Assembly: GCA_036873135.1 (NCBI GenBank)
Contig: JAPTYO010000011.1
Location: 4,944,298 to 5,008,297, forward strand
Direction of reading: 5' to 3'
Length of the DNA: 64,000 nt
Source of the DNA: Clarkia xantiana subsp. parviflora
Lineage: Eukaryota > Streptophyta > Magnoliopsida > Myrtales > Onagraceae
Shown here piece after piece: positions 8,839 to 18,942 of this stretch; position 1 is the first letter of the stretch; every line of letters starts with the position of its first letter. A program made the translations under genes and the position numbers. The notes beneath the pieces were generated by a model. That model was not told the DNA's origin, did no database searches, and was given only the letters and a program-made list of their open reading frames with translations.

Positions 8839-10377
8839 AGATCGACTCGGTTGAAAGTTCTAAATCTCACAAACTGCAAAAGCCTATATCATACTCCTGA
8901 CTTTTCTAGCTTTAGGGTATTGGAGAGACTGATACTTGAAGACTGCACTAGTTTGGTTGAGGTGGATGAATCTATTGGGTCGCTTTCGCGTCTTAAGTAC
9001 TTAAATCTCAATGGATGCACTTCTCTTAAAGCGTTGCCAAGCAGGATAGGTGAGCTCACTTCATTGTTGAATTTGGAAATGGATCATGCTAGAGTTGCTG
9101 AACTTCCGTCTGACATCGAGAAATTAGTGAAACTTAACAGTTTGGTTCTCTCATCGTGTTTTAGAATAAAGCAACTTCCAAGCTCACTTGGGTATTTGAG
9201 TTTATTGGTTCATCTGGATCTTCGAAAGACGAAAATTACTGAGCTTCCCAAATCCATTAGAAACATGACAATGTTGAAAGTGCTAAAGATTGAGTATAGC
9301 TCGATTACAAGATTGTCTATATCTATCGGAATGTTGAAGAGTCTAGAAGAGTTGCATGCCAGACACTGCGAGGATTTAGTAGGCGACCTCCCCGATGAGT
9401 TTGGGGGATTATCCAACTTGAGAATGATGGATCTATCATTTTCTAAAATTTGTTCATTGCCGAAAACCATCAAGCAGCTTTCTCTTCTCCAAACGCTTCG
9501 TTTAGAATCTTGCAATGAGCTTCAAGAATTGCCAGAACTTCCTCAGAGCTTGGTCAAGTTAACAATCACTCAAAATCAACCCGCCCTCCTGAATTGGCAA
9601 AAACGTATTACCAAATGGTTTCCGGGAACCTCCATTAAGAACATACAACGCTGGACCATGAAGTTGCCTAAACTGGAGACTCTAGAATTGTGCATTCCAA
9701 ACATCACTAAGCTAGAAATCCATGCCATGTCTCAGCTCAGGTCACTTTCTCTATCTTGCCAAGATTTGGAACTCTTACCTCAGTTTCCAGCAAGTTTATC
9801 AAGGTTGTTTCTTGTGAGCCTCAAGGAAAAGACGCAATTATCAACTCTTGACCACCTGAAGAAACTGACATTCTTAGAGTTTTATGAATGTTCCATCACG
9901 TATGGACTTGACAGTCTTGGAGCTGGACAGATAGAGTCGCTGGAGCATCTCTCTGCAACCAGGTGCAACTTTAGCAGCTTGAATGGTTTTAATCTACCAA
10001 AATGGTTGAGACATCTGTGCTTAAGTGAATGTGAAGTGCTTCATGAATTGGAACTAACGAGACTCGTAAATTTGATACAATTGGACATAAAAAGCTGCAA
10101 CAAGCTGAAAGAGATTCGAGGCTTAGGAGAATTGTTGTGCTTGGAAGAACTAAGTATCTGCAGTTGCGATTTGGTGGAAAAGTTGGGGGATCTGTCAAGA
10201 TTAGAAAAGCTTGAGGGAGTCAGGCTAAACCAGTGTGAGAAGCTTAAGGAAGTCGAGGGTCTTGACAAAATCAAATCACTGAAGAACTTGCACATTTGTG
10301 GCTGCAAATCTTTGGAGAACTTTCATGACAAAATTGGAGCAAAGAAGCAAAAACACCGCCTACGAATCAAAGCTTGA
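8839..10377 (+). CDS. LRR exon of the TNL gene
   Basis: About 512 codons without interruption, starting after acceptor 'tttttctgcag' in phase 0 (RSTRLKVLNL). It contains about 15 leucine-rich repeats of the resistance-gene type (for example LERLILEDCTSLVEVDESIG, LKYLNLNGCTSLKALP, LKNLHICGCKSLENF) and ends in a basic tail KKQKHRLRIKA. In TNLs this domain gives recognition specificity and autoinhibition. The reading frame is fully open, but the preceding exon no longer joins in phase, so the LRR is probably not translated with the NB-ARC unless a different splice is used. It is closely related to the minus-strand LRR pseudogene at 13411-14848. Confidence 0.8.
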   Translation, partial: RSTRLKVLNLTNCKSLYHTPDFSSFRVLERLILEDCTSLVEVDESIGSLSRLKYLNLNGCTSLKALPSRIGELTSLLNLEMDHARVAELPSDIEKLVKLNSLVLSSCFRIKQLPSSLGYLSLLVHLDLRKTKITELPKSIRNMTMLKVLKIEYSSITRLSISIGMLKSLEELHARHCEDLVGDLPDEFGGLSNLRMMDLSFSKICSLPKTIKQLSLLQTLRLESCNELQELPELPQSLVKLTITQNQPALLNWQKRITKWFPGTSIKNIQRWTMKLPKLETLELCIPNITKLEIHAMSQLRSLSLSCQDLELLPQFPASLSRLFLVSLKEKTQLSTLDHLKKLTFLEFYECSITYGLDSLGAGQIESLEHLSATRCNFSSLNGFNLPKWLRHLCLSECEVLHELELTRLVNLIQLDIKSCNKLKEIRGLGELLCLEELSICSCDLVEKLGDLSRLEKLEGVRLNQCEKLKEVEGLDKIKSLKNLHICGCKSLENFHDKIGAKKQKHRLRIKA

Positions 10378-11204
10378 AGTATTTGGCATAGGTAAACATT
10401 TTACTCGTGAATTCATTTTTTTATTGTTGAGTGGCGGAAATAGCAATCTTTTATGAACGTTGATGTTATGAACCAATATGTCATTCATTCCTCACAGTGT
10501 TCTATTATCATTATTATTACTCCTGGTGTTCTGTGGTTACATTTATTATGTTGACCGGTGTTTGTCGAGAATTTTTGTGAATTAAAGTTGTTCCTGGCCC
10601 AAGGATATATTCCAGGTTTCCTACAAACTTTTTAAGGTAAAAAAATGAAAGCTTTTTGTGGTTTTGCTTAGTGCCAGAATTAGAGGCTAGAATAGATGCA
10701 AGGTTGGAAGAGATGGCTAATATCACAGGCATGTAGAGAATAGTTATGAAATATTTTGCATTGGTAACTTTATTTTGTTTTGCCAACAATTTTTGGTAGA
10801 TGAAAGTTGAGCTACTATACTCGAAACTTGTCTGCTTTTCATGAAACCCTAAAGTGTATATAGGGAAGGGAACATAATAATCTTGATCCACAAGAAACAA
10901 ATACCTTCATCTACAAGGCATCAACACTATGACAGTATGAACCGCCTGATGGAGGTTATAATAGTAGTACCTGCACTTGAAACTTCTTCTTTCAGCTTGT
11001 TGCTTTGGAGCATATATGTAAAGGAAACACCAGCTAAATTATTTCTCTCACAAAAATATAGATTAGACAACATATTCAATACAAAAGAACTCATCTGTTC
11101 TTCATCATCATGAATTTGCTACAAGTTCACAAAATCCCAACAAACCTTACATTGAAACCCTGGCATGAAGATCTAGACTAATAATCTGAGATATAGATCG
11201 ATCC
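10378..11204. other. Intergenic region between TNL and HYD1
   Basis: Two convergent genes end here. I see no gene or element in this stretch. The last ~80 bp should hold the 3' UTR of HYD1 (minus strand). Confidence 0.5.
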
Positions 11205-12762
11205 TCAGCGAGTTTTCGATTTCTTTTGGCTTTGAGTCTGGACTCGAACCGCAGCACATATCCTCTTCCAACACCTTATCAATATAAGTGAAGGTATCAG
11301 GATCCAGAAAGAATTCATCACCACATAGTATGCGTAATAGTACACCGGACTAGCAGCAAAATTATCGCCTTCCAGAACTGCTGTGATGAAATAAACAAAA
11401 GTTCCGTAAAGCTGTCCAAGAGATATCGCGAACTGAAGTATGTAGCTGTATGATTTCTTGGTAGCAATAGCGTATCTGCAAAAATAGCGAAAATTATATA
11501 AAGAGATGAAGTTTGAACTCGAAGGAGATGAATTTTATCACTTACACTGCAAGGAGACAAAAGGGACCCTCAAGAACTGCAGTTATTCCTTCGATTGCAA
11601 CGATTCCAGAATCTCTAGCTGCGTACCGGGAATCTCCTTTGCTGTATTCCTTCCCTGTCATGTTACATGAATTAAGATTCCGTAACAACTTAGTAGAAAA
11701 AAATCAAGGAATCTTGGCATTAAGGGGGGACTTACAGACTTCTGCAAGGTAAAAACCAGATTGGTTTTTGTAAAATTCAGGGGAGAAGGCAAAGTAACCT
11801 TCGAGAATCATGTGGGTGAGGCCGGTGAATGCCCACCAACACATTAGGAATCTGTCGAGTGTGGACTTTTTGGTCGATTTTCCTGTTGTGACAATATAAT
11901 GCAATCAGGGATTGAAGAATGTGGTTGATTGAGGGTTTGTTGAGTTGAAGCAATGGAAATCGGACCAAAATTATGTAAAAATTCAAACTTTAGAGCACTT
12001 GAGAATCTTTACTCCCAACTTAGATGAACATGAATCCAAAAGGATACACAGAGGCAATTTTAAAAAGTGATTTTGTTAGATACTTGCTCTATCAGTTCAT
12101 ATCAAATGTGGCTGAATTGAACTATTGAAAACACATCAATGTCCAACTCTTAACTCTAAAAGTTAATGTTGAATCATAATAAGCTAACAGTTATTAATCA
12201 CAATATAAAGAAAAGAAAAGCAAAATTGAACTGAGAGATCGACAGCTGCAGTGGCAGATTAATCAATCAAATGTGAGCTCACTAGCAAACCCTTCAAAGT
12301 TCAAACCCACAATTGAAATCGCATAACACTAATGGCTGCAAAAGGGCCGATTTTTCCACCATGTCGCAGCAACCAGAAATGCAGAAGAGCAAAAAGAAGG
12401 CGAAAATCAACAATTTTTACTGACAGTATTATAATCAGTGGATCTAACAAATCTGTGCCCACCAAAAAACCCTTCAAACCCAGAATTGGCATCGCGTCAC
12501 ATACAGATTCAAGAATCAAGAGCTGACTAAGAGCCGATTTTAAACCATAATCGAACAGTCATTGCAACCCAGAAAGGAAAAGGAGCTTTATTTTCGTACC
12601 GGAGATGATCCAGATAACGGTGACGACGAGGACAGACGCAATGCCGTAGACGCCGAGGATTGTCGGCATGGAGAGGACGAGAGGAATATAGCCTGGAAGG
12701 TTCAGATCCTTAGGGACGTACGGGTGAGGGATTTCATTGGCGGTTTCCATTTCCTTCACCAC
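11205..12762 (-). CDS. HYD1: Sterol delta8-delta7 isomerase, EXPERA (emopamil-binding-protein) family
   Basis: Complete four-exon gene: 12762-12600, 11882-11736, 11654-11546 and 11475-11205, with GT-AG introns of 717, 81 and 70 bp. Phases agree at every junction, giving 229 residues. Start chosen at [15 protein letters not shown]; the inner Met (METANE) is also possible. Family landmarks: [13 protein letters not shown] near the N terminus, a first membrane helix, [59 protein letters not shown], and a basic ER-type tail (QSQKKSKTR). The enzyme moves the sterol B-ring double bond from delta8 to delta7 in the ER. The EBP active-site H (TH) and E (LEG) residues are present. No stop or frameshift was found, so it is likely functional. 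Confidence 0.93.
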
Positions 12763-13410
12763 TGCTGCGGGATTTTCTGAGAGTGAAAGATGAACAGTTA
12801 TTCGATTTTATATGTAGTCCAAAAGAGACGGACGCTTCGAGGAGTGAGTGCAAGTCAAAAGAAGAAAGATGGCATGTTTTTGCCTGGATTGAATCTGGGA
12901 GATTGATTTTACCAAAAAAAAAAAATCTGGGAGATTGAGATTCCTATATACGTAAAGACCAAATGTGAACTGTCTAATCCACGTGCTACGATATTTAAAA
13001 ATGAAAATCATTGAAATGTTAAGAACAATATACAAGATAGTCAACTGTAAATTGATCATATCTGTTAATGATAGGTTAACTGTAAAGAGGCCAGGAGTTA
13101 GCTAACCGCCAATTGTATTGCTTAGTTAGTATTAAATTGGATTCACAAATTACGAAAATAATGTCCCTCTATTATTACTGTTCTAACCATTCACGTTCTG
13201 ATTTCAGCGTCTTCTGCAAATAGTTCAGCGGGATTTTGATCGAATACTTGGGAGAAAAATGAAGGGATTTTGGAGCCGAAATCTGCAAAAAAGCATATTA
13301 GTTCAGCCGGCATTTTGCGCAACTTAACACTAATAACTAGGCATCTAATCCTAACTCTGGGACAACGGTTCCAACTTCCAAGAAGCATATCTCTAGTGTC
13401 AATACTCCAT
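12763..13410. other. HYD1 promoter side and spacer, no gene recognised
   Basis: Upstream region of HYD1 (read on the minus strand) and spacer to the TNL pseudogene. No TATA box could be called with confidence and no protein-like ORF is present. Confidence 0.4.
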
Positions 13411-13830
13411 TCAGGCCTTGATTCTTAATCGGCGTTTTTGCTTCTTTGCTGCGCTTTTATCATGAAAGTTCACCAGAGACTGGCAACCACAAATGTGCAA
13501 GTTCTTCAGTGATTTGATTTTGTCAACACCTTCAACTTCATTGAGCTTCTCATAGTAGTTCGGTTTGAGCCCTCGATCTTTTCCAATTTTGAAAGATCAC
13601 CCAACTTCTCCCACAAATCACAACTGCAAATGCTTACTTCTTCCAAGCATAATAGTTCTCCTAAACCTCGAATCTCCTCCAGCTTATTGCAGCTTGTTAT
13701 ATCCAAGTGTATCAGATTTATGAATCCAGTTAGATCCAATTCGTGAAGCAATTCACATCCACTTAAGCGAAGAAATCTCAACCTTTTTGGTAGATTAGAG
13801 CCATTCGGGCTGGTGAAGTTGCACCTGGTC

Positions 13831-14266
13831 TGAGATTGTGGGATTCACCCAACTTGAGAATGATGGATCTATCATTTTCCGAAGTTTGATCATTGCCTAG
13901 AACAATCAATCAACTTTTTGGTCTCCAAACACTTTGTTTGGAATCTTGCGATGAGCTTCAAGAGTTGCCAGAACTCTCTGATAGCTTGGTCAAGTTAACC
14001 ATCACACATAGTCTATTGCAAGACTCCACCAACAAATTGGAGCACTGGATTGGGAAATTATCTAAACTGGAGATTTTAAAATTACTCTTTCCGAATATCT
14101 GTAAGCTAGAGGTTAATGCCATGTCTTAGCTCAGATCACTTTTTTTATATTGCCGAGAACTGAAACTCTTCCCTCAGCTTCCATCGAGCTTATCAAGATT
14201 GTTTCTTAATGAAAATATACAACTATCAGCTCTTGGCAACTTGAAGAAACTGACATTCTTAGAGCT
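13831..14266 (+). pseudogene. Inverted LRR segment inside the TNL pseudogene
   Basis: Plus-strand reading NLRMMDLSFSEV, then LQTLCLESCDELQELPEL, SLVKLTITHS, and LGNLKKLTFLEL is collinear with the middle of the intact LRR exon (NLRMMDLSFSKI...HLKKLTFLEF). The LRR on both sides runs on the minus strand. The segment contains stops (after FSEV and after VNAMS). About 80 bp present in the paralog (the GLDSLGAGQIESLEHL region) is missing at one end. Confidence 0.85.
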
Positions 14267-14890
14267 CAAGTTGAACAATCCCACAATCTCATCAGGGACT
14301 TCTCCAGCTAAATCCTCACAGTGTCTAGCACATAACTCTTCAAGCCTCTCCAACATTCCAATACATTTAGGCAATTTTGTTATCGAGCTAAACTCAATCT
14401 TTAGGACTTTCAACATTTTTATGTTTCCGATGGAATCAGGAAGCTCAGTAATTTTTTTCATTCCAAGATCCAGATGAACCAATAATGTCAAATACCCAAC
14501 TGTGAGTGGAAGTTGCTCTATTCTTAAGCATGATGATAAAACAAGATTGTTGAGTTTCACTAGTCTTCCAATGTCAAATGGAAGTTCAGCAATCCTAGAA
14601 TCATCCATTTCCAAATTCATCAATGATGTGAGCTCACCTATTCTTCTTGGCAACGCAAGAAGAGAAGTGCATCCACTGAGATTTAAACACTGGAGTTGCT
14701 CCAGAAACCCAATAGATTCATCCACCTCAACCAAATTAGTGCAGTCTTCAAGTATCAGTCTCTCCAAGAACTTGTAGCTAGCAAAGTCAGGAGTACGATA
14801 CAGGCTTTTGCAGCTTGTGAGATTGAGAACTTTCAAATTTGTAGAAATCTGTGTAAATAAGCCAATCTCATTATGAATGAAAGAGAAACT

Positions 14891-15412
14891 TGATTTGTAA
14901 GAAAATTATAAACTGTTTGAGGTTTGCCCTATGTGAGATTTTAGCGTCTAAAGTTTAAATTTTTGATATTAGCTGTCTGAAGATTCAACTTTGTTGAAAT
15001 TTGGTTTTCCGTCCATTTTTTCTGTCAAATTTGAAAGAATGGTATGTAAAGTCAAAATTACCCCTGATACTTTTATGTTTACTCCGGCCGGCCACCACCC
15101 AACACCGACCGGCCACCACCCTACTCCGGCCGACCACCACCCAACTCCATACGGCCAACACCCTACTCCGACCGGCCACCACCCAACTCTGGCCGACCAC
15201 CACCCAACTAGGGGCAGTTTCAGGACTTATTTTTTTATTGGGTCATGTGACAATCGCATGACCAAGTTCTGTCAATTTTAACAGCAAAATTGGACGGAGA
15301 CAACAAATTTCAACAAATTTGAAACTCCAGACAGTTAATATCAACAATTTAAACTTCAGACGTTGAAATCTCACGTACGAAAAACTTCAGACGGTTTATA
15401 GGTTCTTAACCC
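14891..15412. mobile_element. MULE-like long-TIR (foldback) element in the TNL pseudogene intron
   Basis: The left arm ('tataaactgtttgaggtttgcc'...) and the reverse complement of the right arm ('tataaaccgtctgaagttt'...) match imperfectly over about 130 bp. The right end is TTAACCC, as in the sister elements here. The centre (about 15085-15210) is a GC-rich minisatellite built on 'ccggccaccaccc'. Flanks gaaagagaaac / gaaaagaaaac suggest a decayed duplication. No transposase. Confidence 0.7.
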
Positions 15413-16568
15413 GAAAAGAAAACTAGATAAAGGGATATATAGATACCTCAAATTGACTCCATCCACTCCACTCGTGGCTCAACTGACTTCTTCAGAGGTC
15501 AGGAATAACTAAGTTGTACAACTTTAAATTAGTTGCCTCACAATGTCCAGGACAAGAATGCCACTGAAGCCATCTCAATTTCTGTAAATGATCCATGAAA
15601 TTACCGGTCAAGTGAGTTCCTTGCAATTCAATGAACCTGAGATGTTGCATTTTTCAAATGATTCATTTGTAAAAGTCAAGTCCAGTAAAGATTCATCACA
15701 GCCTGTGCTAAGAGCCTCAGTTTCCATCTTTTCCTGTTACAAAGATAGATAATAACATGTCAAACATCATGATATGTTCAAATATGAAAATATAATTTGT
15801 ATTACATGTACATCCACATTTTCTTCTCTATAGGGCATCTAAGGCTTCCTCGTCTACCCACAATCGACTGCACCAAGCTAGACTCAAGTTGAAACTCTCT
15901 ACGCGAGCAATTTCCCTTCCAAATTCTTTAACTTAGTCATGCATCCATAGTTTATTGTCATCCCGGATCTTTATCAAACACATTAAAGTGAGCACTTCTA
16001 GTCCTTGCCTTGGGAAAAAGTTGCAAGCATCCCACATATAAACAGGACAACTTTCATCCTTGTTGCATAAGAAACAAGCAATATCAATAAATATTTTCAT
16101 TGTCTCGTACTCAAGAGACTCATAACTTAATAGTAACTTTTGTTTAACCTCTAGAGGAGGCACATGTCTTAATCTCTTCAATAAGGAATCTCAAACATCT
16201 GGAGGCTTACGATTGAGAAAAGAACCAATGATCTCATATGAAGAAGAATCAACAACTTGCAGAGGTGCAGATGGACGCGCCAACTGAGTATATTGTAGAA
16301 GGTTACAATTCAGATGGTAGCAGCAGCTAGATGATAGCTAGTTTAGTTTTTTAATTAGTACTAATGACAATATATCAGTAGATATCTTATATGTTTAGTT
16401 TAGTTTTTTTTTTTATACATGCAAATTTAAGTTTCAATAAAAGAAAAGCGAGTTATAAGAAACACGAAGTGATTGCAATTAAAAATATACACATAAAATG
16501 AAATTATTAATAATGTATGAGCAATTGATTTTAAATCTTCAATAAACGTTGAATGTATATATTTATTT

Positions 16569-17090
16569 GGGTTAACAGGTATTTTGATCCATGATGTTTG
16601 ACAACTTTTGGGTTTTGGTCAATAATGTTTTTTTTACCTAGTTTTTGTACCATATGTTTGCAGATTTTTTATAGTTTTGGTCCAACCGTTACATTCCGTC
16701 CATTTTTTGATATGTACAAGTCACGTGATCCACCCTAAACTTTCCGTTTTGTTCAATTTAGTCCCTCTAATACTTTCCTAATCTTTTTTTGTTCAATTTA
16801 GTCTCGAAGTTTCAAAAATTCAATTGGACCTATTGTCTAATTGGGGTCAATTTTGAAACTTCGGGACTAAATTGAATAAAAATAAAGGTTAAGAAAGTAT
16901 TAGAGGGACTAAATTTAAAGTTTAGAGAGGATCATGTGACTTGAACATGTCAAAAAATGGCCGGAATGTAACGGTTAGACCAAACTATAAAAAATCTGCA
17001 AACATATGGTACCAAAACTAGGTAAAAAAAACATCATTGACCAAAACCCAAAAGTTGTCAAACATCATGGACCAAAAGACTTGTTAACCC
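16569..17090. mobile_element. MULE-like foldback element with arms approaching half its length
   Basis: The left end GGGTTAACAGGTATTTTG and the reverse-complemented right end GGGTTAACAAGTCTTTTG begin inverted arms of well over 150 bp each ('catgatgtttgacaactttt', 'accatatgtttgcag'). Almost the whole 522 bp can fold on itself. No coding capacity. A clean TSD was not found. Confidence 0.75.
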
Positions 17091-17534
17091 TTTATAATTT
17101 AATTGAAATTTTAACTTATCAAGCCGAGCTCGAACTCACCGAGCATTGAATCGAGCCCGAGCTCACACCAATTTGTGTCCTCTATTGTTACTTCAATAAA
17201 AAACTGAAAATTCAAATTCATCCTCGCACCAATTGTGTCATCACAAGCAAAAATATATAAATAAATAAATTATCGTATTGGCAAAACTCATTCCCAACCC
17301 GAAACTTCATCTTCCCCAACTGGGAAAAAAAACAATATTGTACCATTTTCATCCTGAGCTTATACATAAACATTAATGATTCAAATGTAAACAACAAAAG
17401 TTCAAAATCTAAGCTTGTATTTCAGAAGATTTCAACGTTTCCGGGTAAAATATACATCTAATTAAGGTTAATTACTTCAAATTAACTTAGACTCAATTAA
17501 GTATGGTTAATGGGATCCCATGAAGGACAACTTA

Positions 17535-17735
17535 ATTGCTACAATTGCCAACATATTTATACGAAAAGACGTGTCTTTTCATTTTGATATTCATATTTGC
17601 AGTTGGTTCGAACTTGCTTATATATACAAAAGACATGTCTTTTCATTTTTGATATTCATATTCATATTTACAGTTGGTTCGAACTGGTATTTTCAACATT
17701 GTATATTCATATTTGCAATTGGTTCGAACAAGGAA
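17535..17735 (+). repeat. Imperfect tandem repeat (about 70-bp unit, 3 copies)
   Basis: The motif 'ttcatatttgcagttggttc' followed by gaac recurs three times with small changes, twice preceded by a copy of 'agacRtgtcttttcatttt'. Non-coding. It lies just downstream of the small membrane-protein ORF. Confidence 0.65.
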
Positions 17736-17817
17736 AGTTAATAATAATTTATTTGTTTTATTTACTAGTCTCTGAATATGGTGCTCCGTCTGCATATTCG
17801 TGTGTATCCATCTCCAC

Positions 17818-18108
17818 CTATGTTGTAGCTGGTGATGTTGCAGCTGTATGTAGTAATGCAATTGGTGCTTGTTCTGCTGGTTTTGCTGCTGATATGCGGT
17901 TCTGCTTATGCTGGTACTGTCGAATCTTGCGCCATATGTACAAGCTGAAGAAAATGAGGACAAGCAAGGCTAGTACACCGCCAACCCCGACGATGATCCT
18001 AGTGTAGCGAGGGGAGGCCGGTGTGCTGAAATCCTCTCTAGGCTTGGTTCGTGGAGTAAGCATCATCCCGATATGCGTGATGAAAAACAGGATATAAAAA
18101 ATAGCCAT
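17818..18108 (-). CDS. Small putative type I membrane protein, unknown function
   Basis: A 96-residue ORF with a hydrophobic N terminus resembling a signal peptide (MAIFYILFFITHIGMML), a short linker, then one strong membrane helix (IIVGVGGVLALLVLIFFSLY) followed by a basic stop-transfer stretch WRKIRQYQHK and a polar tail ending TAATSPATT. The architecture (signal peptide, short lumenal part, one helix, about 35-residue cytosolic tail) is coherent and unlike the low-complexity ORFs nearby. I do not recognise a family, and no neighbour suggests a role. It could be the tail exon of a larger receptor-like gene or a chance ORF. Confidence 0.4.
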   Translation of the reverse strand: MAIFYILFFITHIGMMLTPRTKPREDFSTPASPRYTRIIVGVGGVLALLVLIFFSLYIWRKIRQYQHKQNRISAAKPAEQAPIALLHTAATSPATT

Positions 18109-18340
18109 TTATTTGTTAGTTCTTAGTCCTGGCTAGTTGTGGCTGTCAGCGACTGCTCGGAGGCGGGAGGAGCGGCCTTTGATCGAAATCGGAGACTGGT
18201 GACGACGACAGGGGCTTGACGGAGACTGTGTAAATGTCAATTGCATGTGAAATGCTAAGAGATCATTCAACTGCAATTAATTAGTATTGGTTTTAATTGA
18301 AACATAAAATTAATTATAGCGTTAATGAGGTCTCTATGTT

Positions 18341-18342
<2 letters not shown>

Positions 18343-18388
<46 letters not shown>
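18343..18388. repeat. (AT)n microsatellite
   Basis: An uninterrupted AT dinucleotide run of 23 units. Confidence 0.95.
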
Positions 18389-18393
<5 letters not shown>

Positions 18394-18712
18394 TTGCCAC
18401 TTCAAGGACGAAGAGAGATTCTTAGGTCAAATGATTAAAAATAAACAAACCCTTGAACTTAATTAGGTGGTTGAGCGATGACGATTCCGGTCGGCTCTGT
18501 CAGTCTTCTTCCATGTTTTGATTAAACTCCACCTTCGTTCGTCCTCTTGAGGCTTCAAATATTTCATTTACTATTCTGATCATTGCATACGAACTTGTAC
18601 TGTTGTGTTTGGCTTTCGAAATTTTGTTTGAGTTCAGGTAATAGTTCAGTTCAGTTGAATAAATTTCATGTTGGGTTCGATTCAATAACACTGTTGAATT
18701 TTGGGAGGTGAT
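18389..18712. other. Spacer before the chromovirus, nothing recognised
   Basis: No ORF or repeat that I can assign between the AT microsatellite and the LTR at 18713. Confidence 0.4.
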
Positions 18713-18902
18713 TGTTGTGTTTAGAGAGAATTAGGAATAGAATTGACACTCAATTCAAGCATGAACAAGATTACAGATTTTCCTGCTTAAAAGCTAAGAT
18801 TCCGTCCTAACCAACATAACGACTCAGAATAGCGGAATTACAGATCATTCCCAATACTTTCTAAATGAGACGATTTAGTCCAAAATACATTATTACATGA
18901 CA
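18713..18902 (-). repeat. 3' LTR of the Gypsy chromovirus
   Basis: Begins TGTTGTGTTTAGAGAG and ends ATTACATGACA. It matches 33510-33699 along its full 190-bp length. A purine-rich PPT (complement of 'atacccaccccttc') lies just inside. Confidence 0.88.
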
Positions 18903-18942
18903 ATACCCACCCCTTCAAGAACCTTGACCTCAAGGTTTGAAG

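Larger units (their letters stand above)
13411..16240 (-). pseudogene. TNL pseudogene (NB-ARC end, linker, LRR) with an internal inversion
   Basis: Minus-strand relative of the TNL at 7-10 kb. From its 5' side: the end of NB-ARC starting at EIIGSFLNRKP (about 16240; the P-loop to GLPLAL part is missing) with MKIFIDIACFLCNKDESCP; the linker exon 15733-15447, which contains a TGA where the paralog has TCA; then LRR from 14848 (LKVLNLTSCKSLYRTPDF). The LRR runs on the minus strand to about 14267, switches to the plus strand for 13831-14266, then returns to the minus strand to the end KKQKRRLRIKA (stop at 13411). The linker-LRR intron holds a MULE-like element. Clearly non-functional. Confidence 0.88.

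Noticed and set aside
12301..12526. ORFs on both strands between HYD1 exons
   Set aside because: They lie inside intron 1 of HYD1 and have no protein-like features.
16569..17090. A 9-bp TSD for this foldback element
   Set aside because: Flanks tatttattt and tttataatt do not match well enough to claim a duplication.
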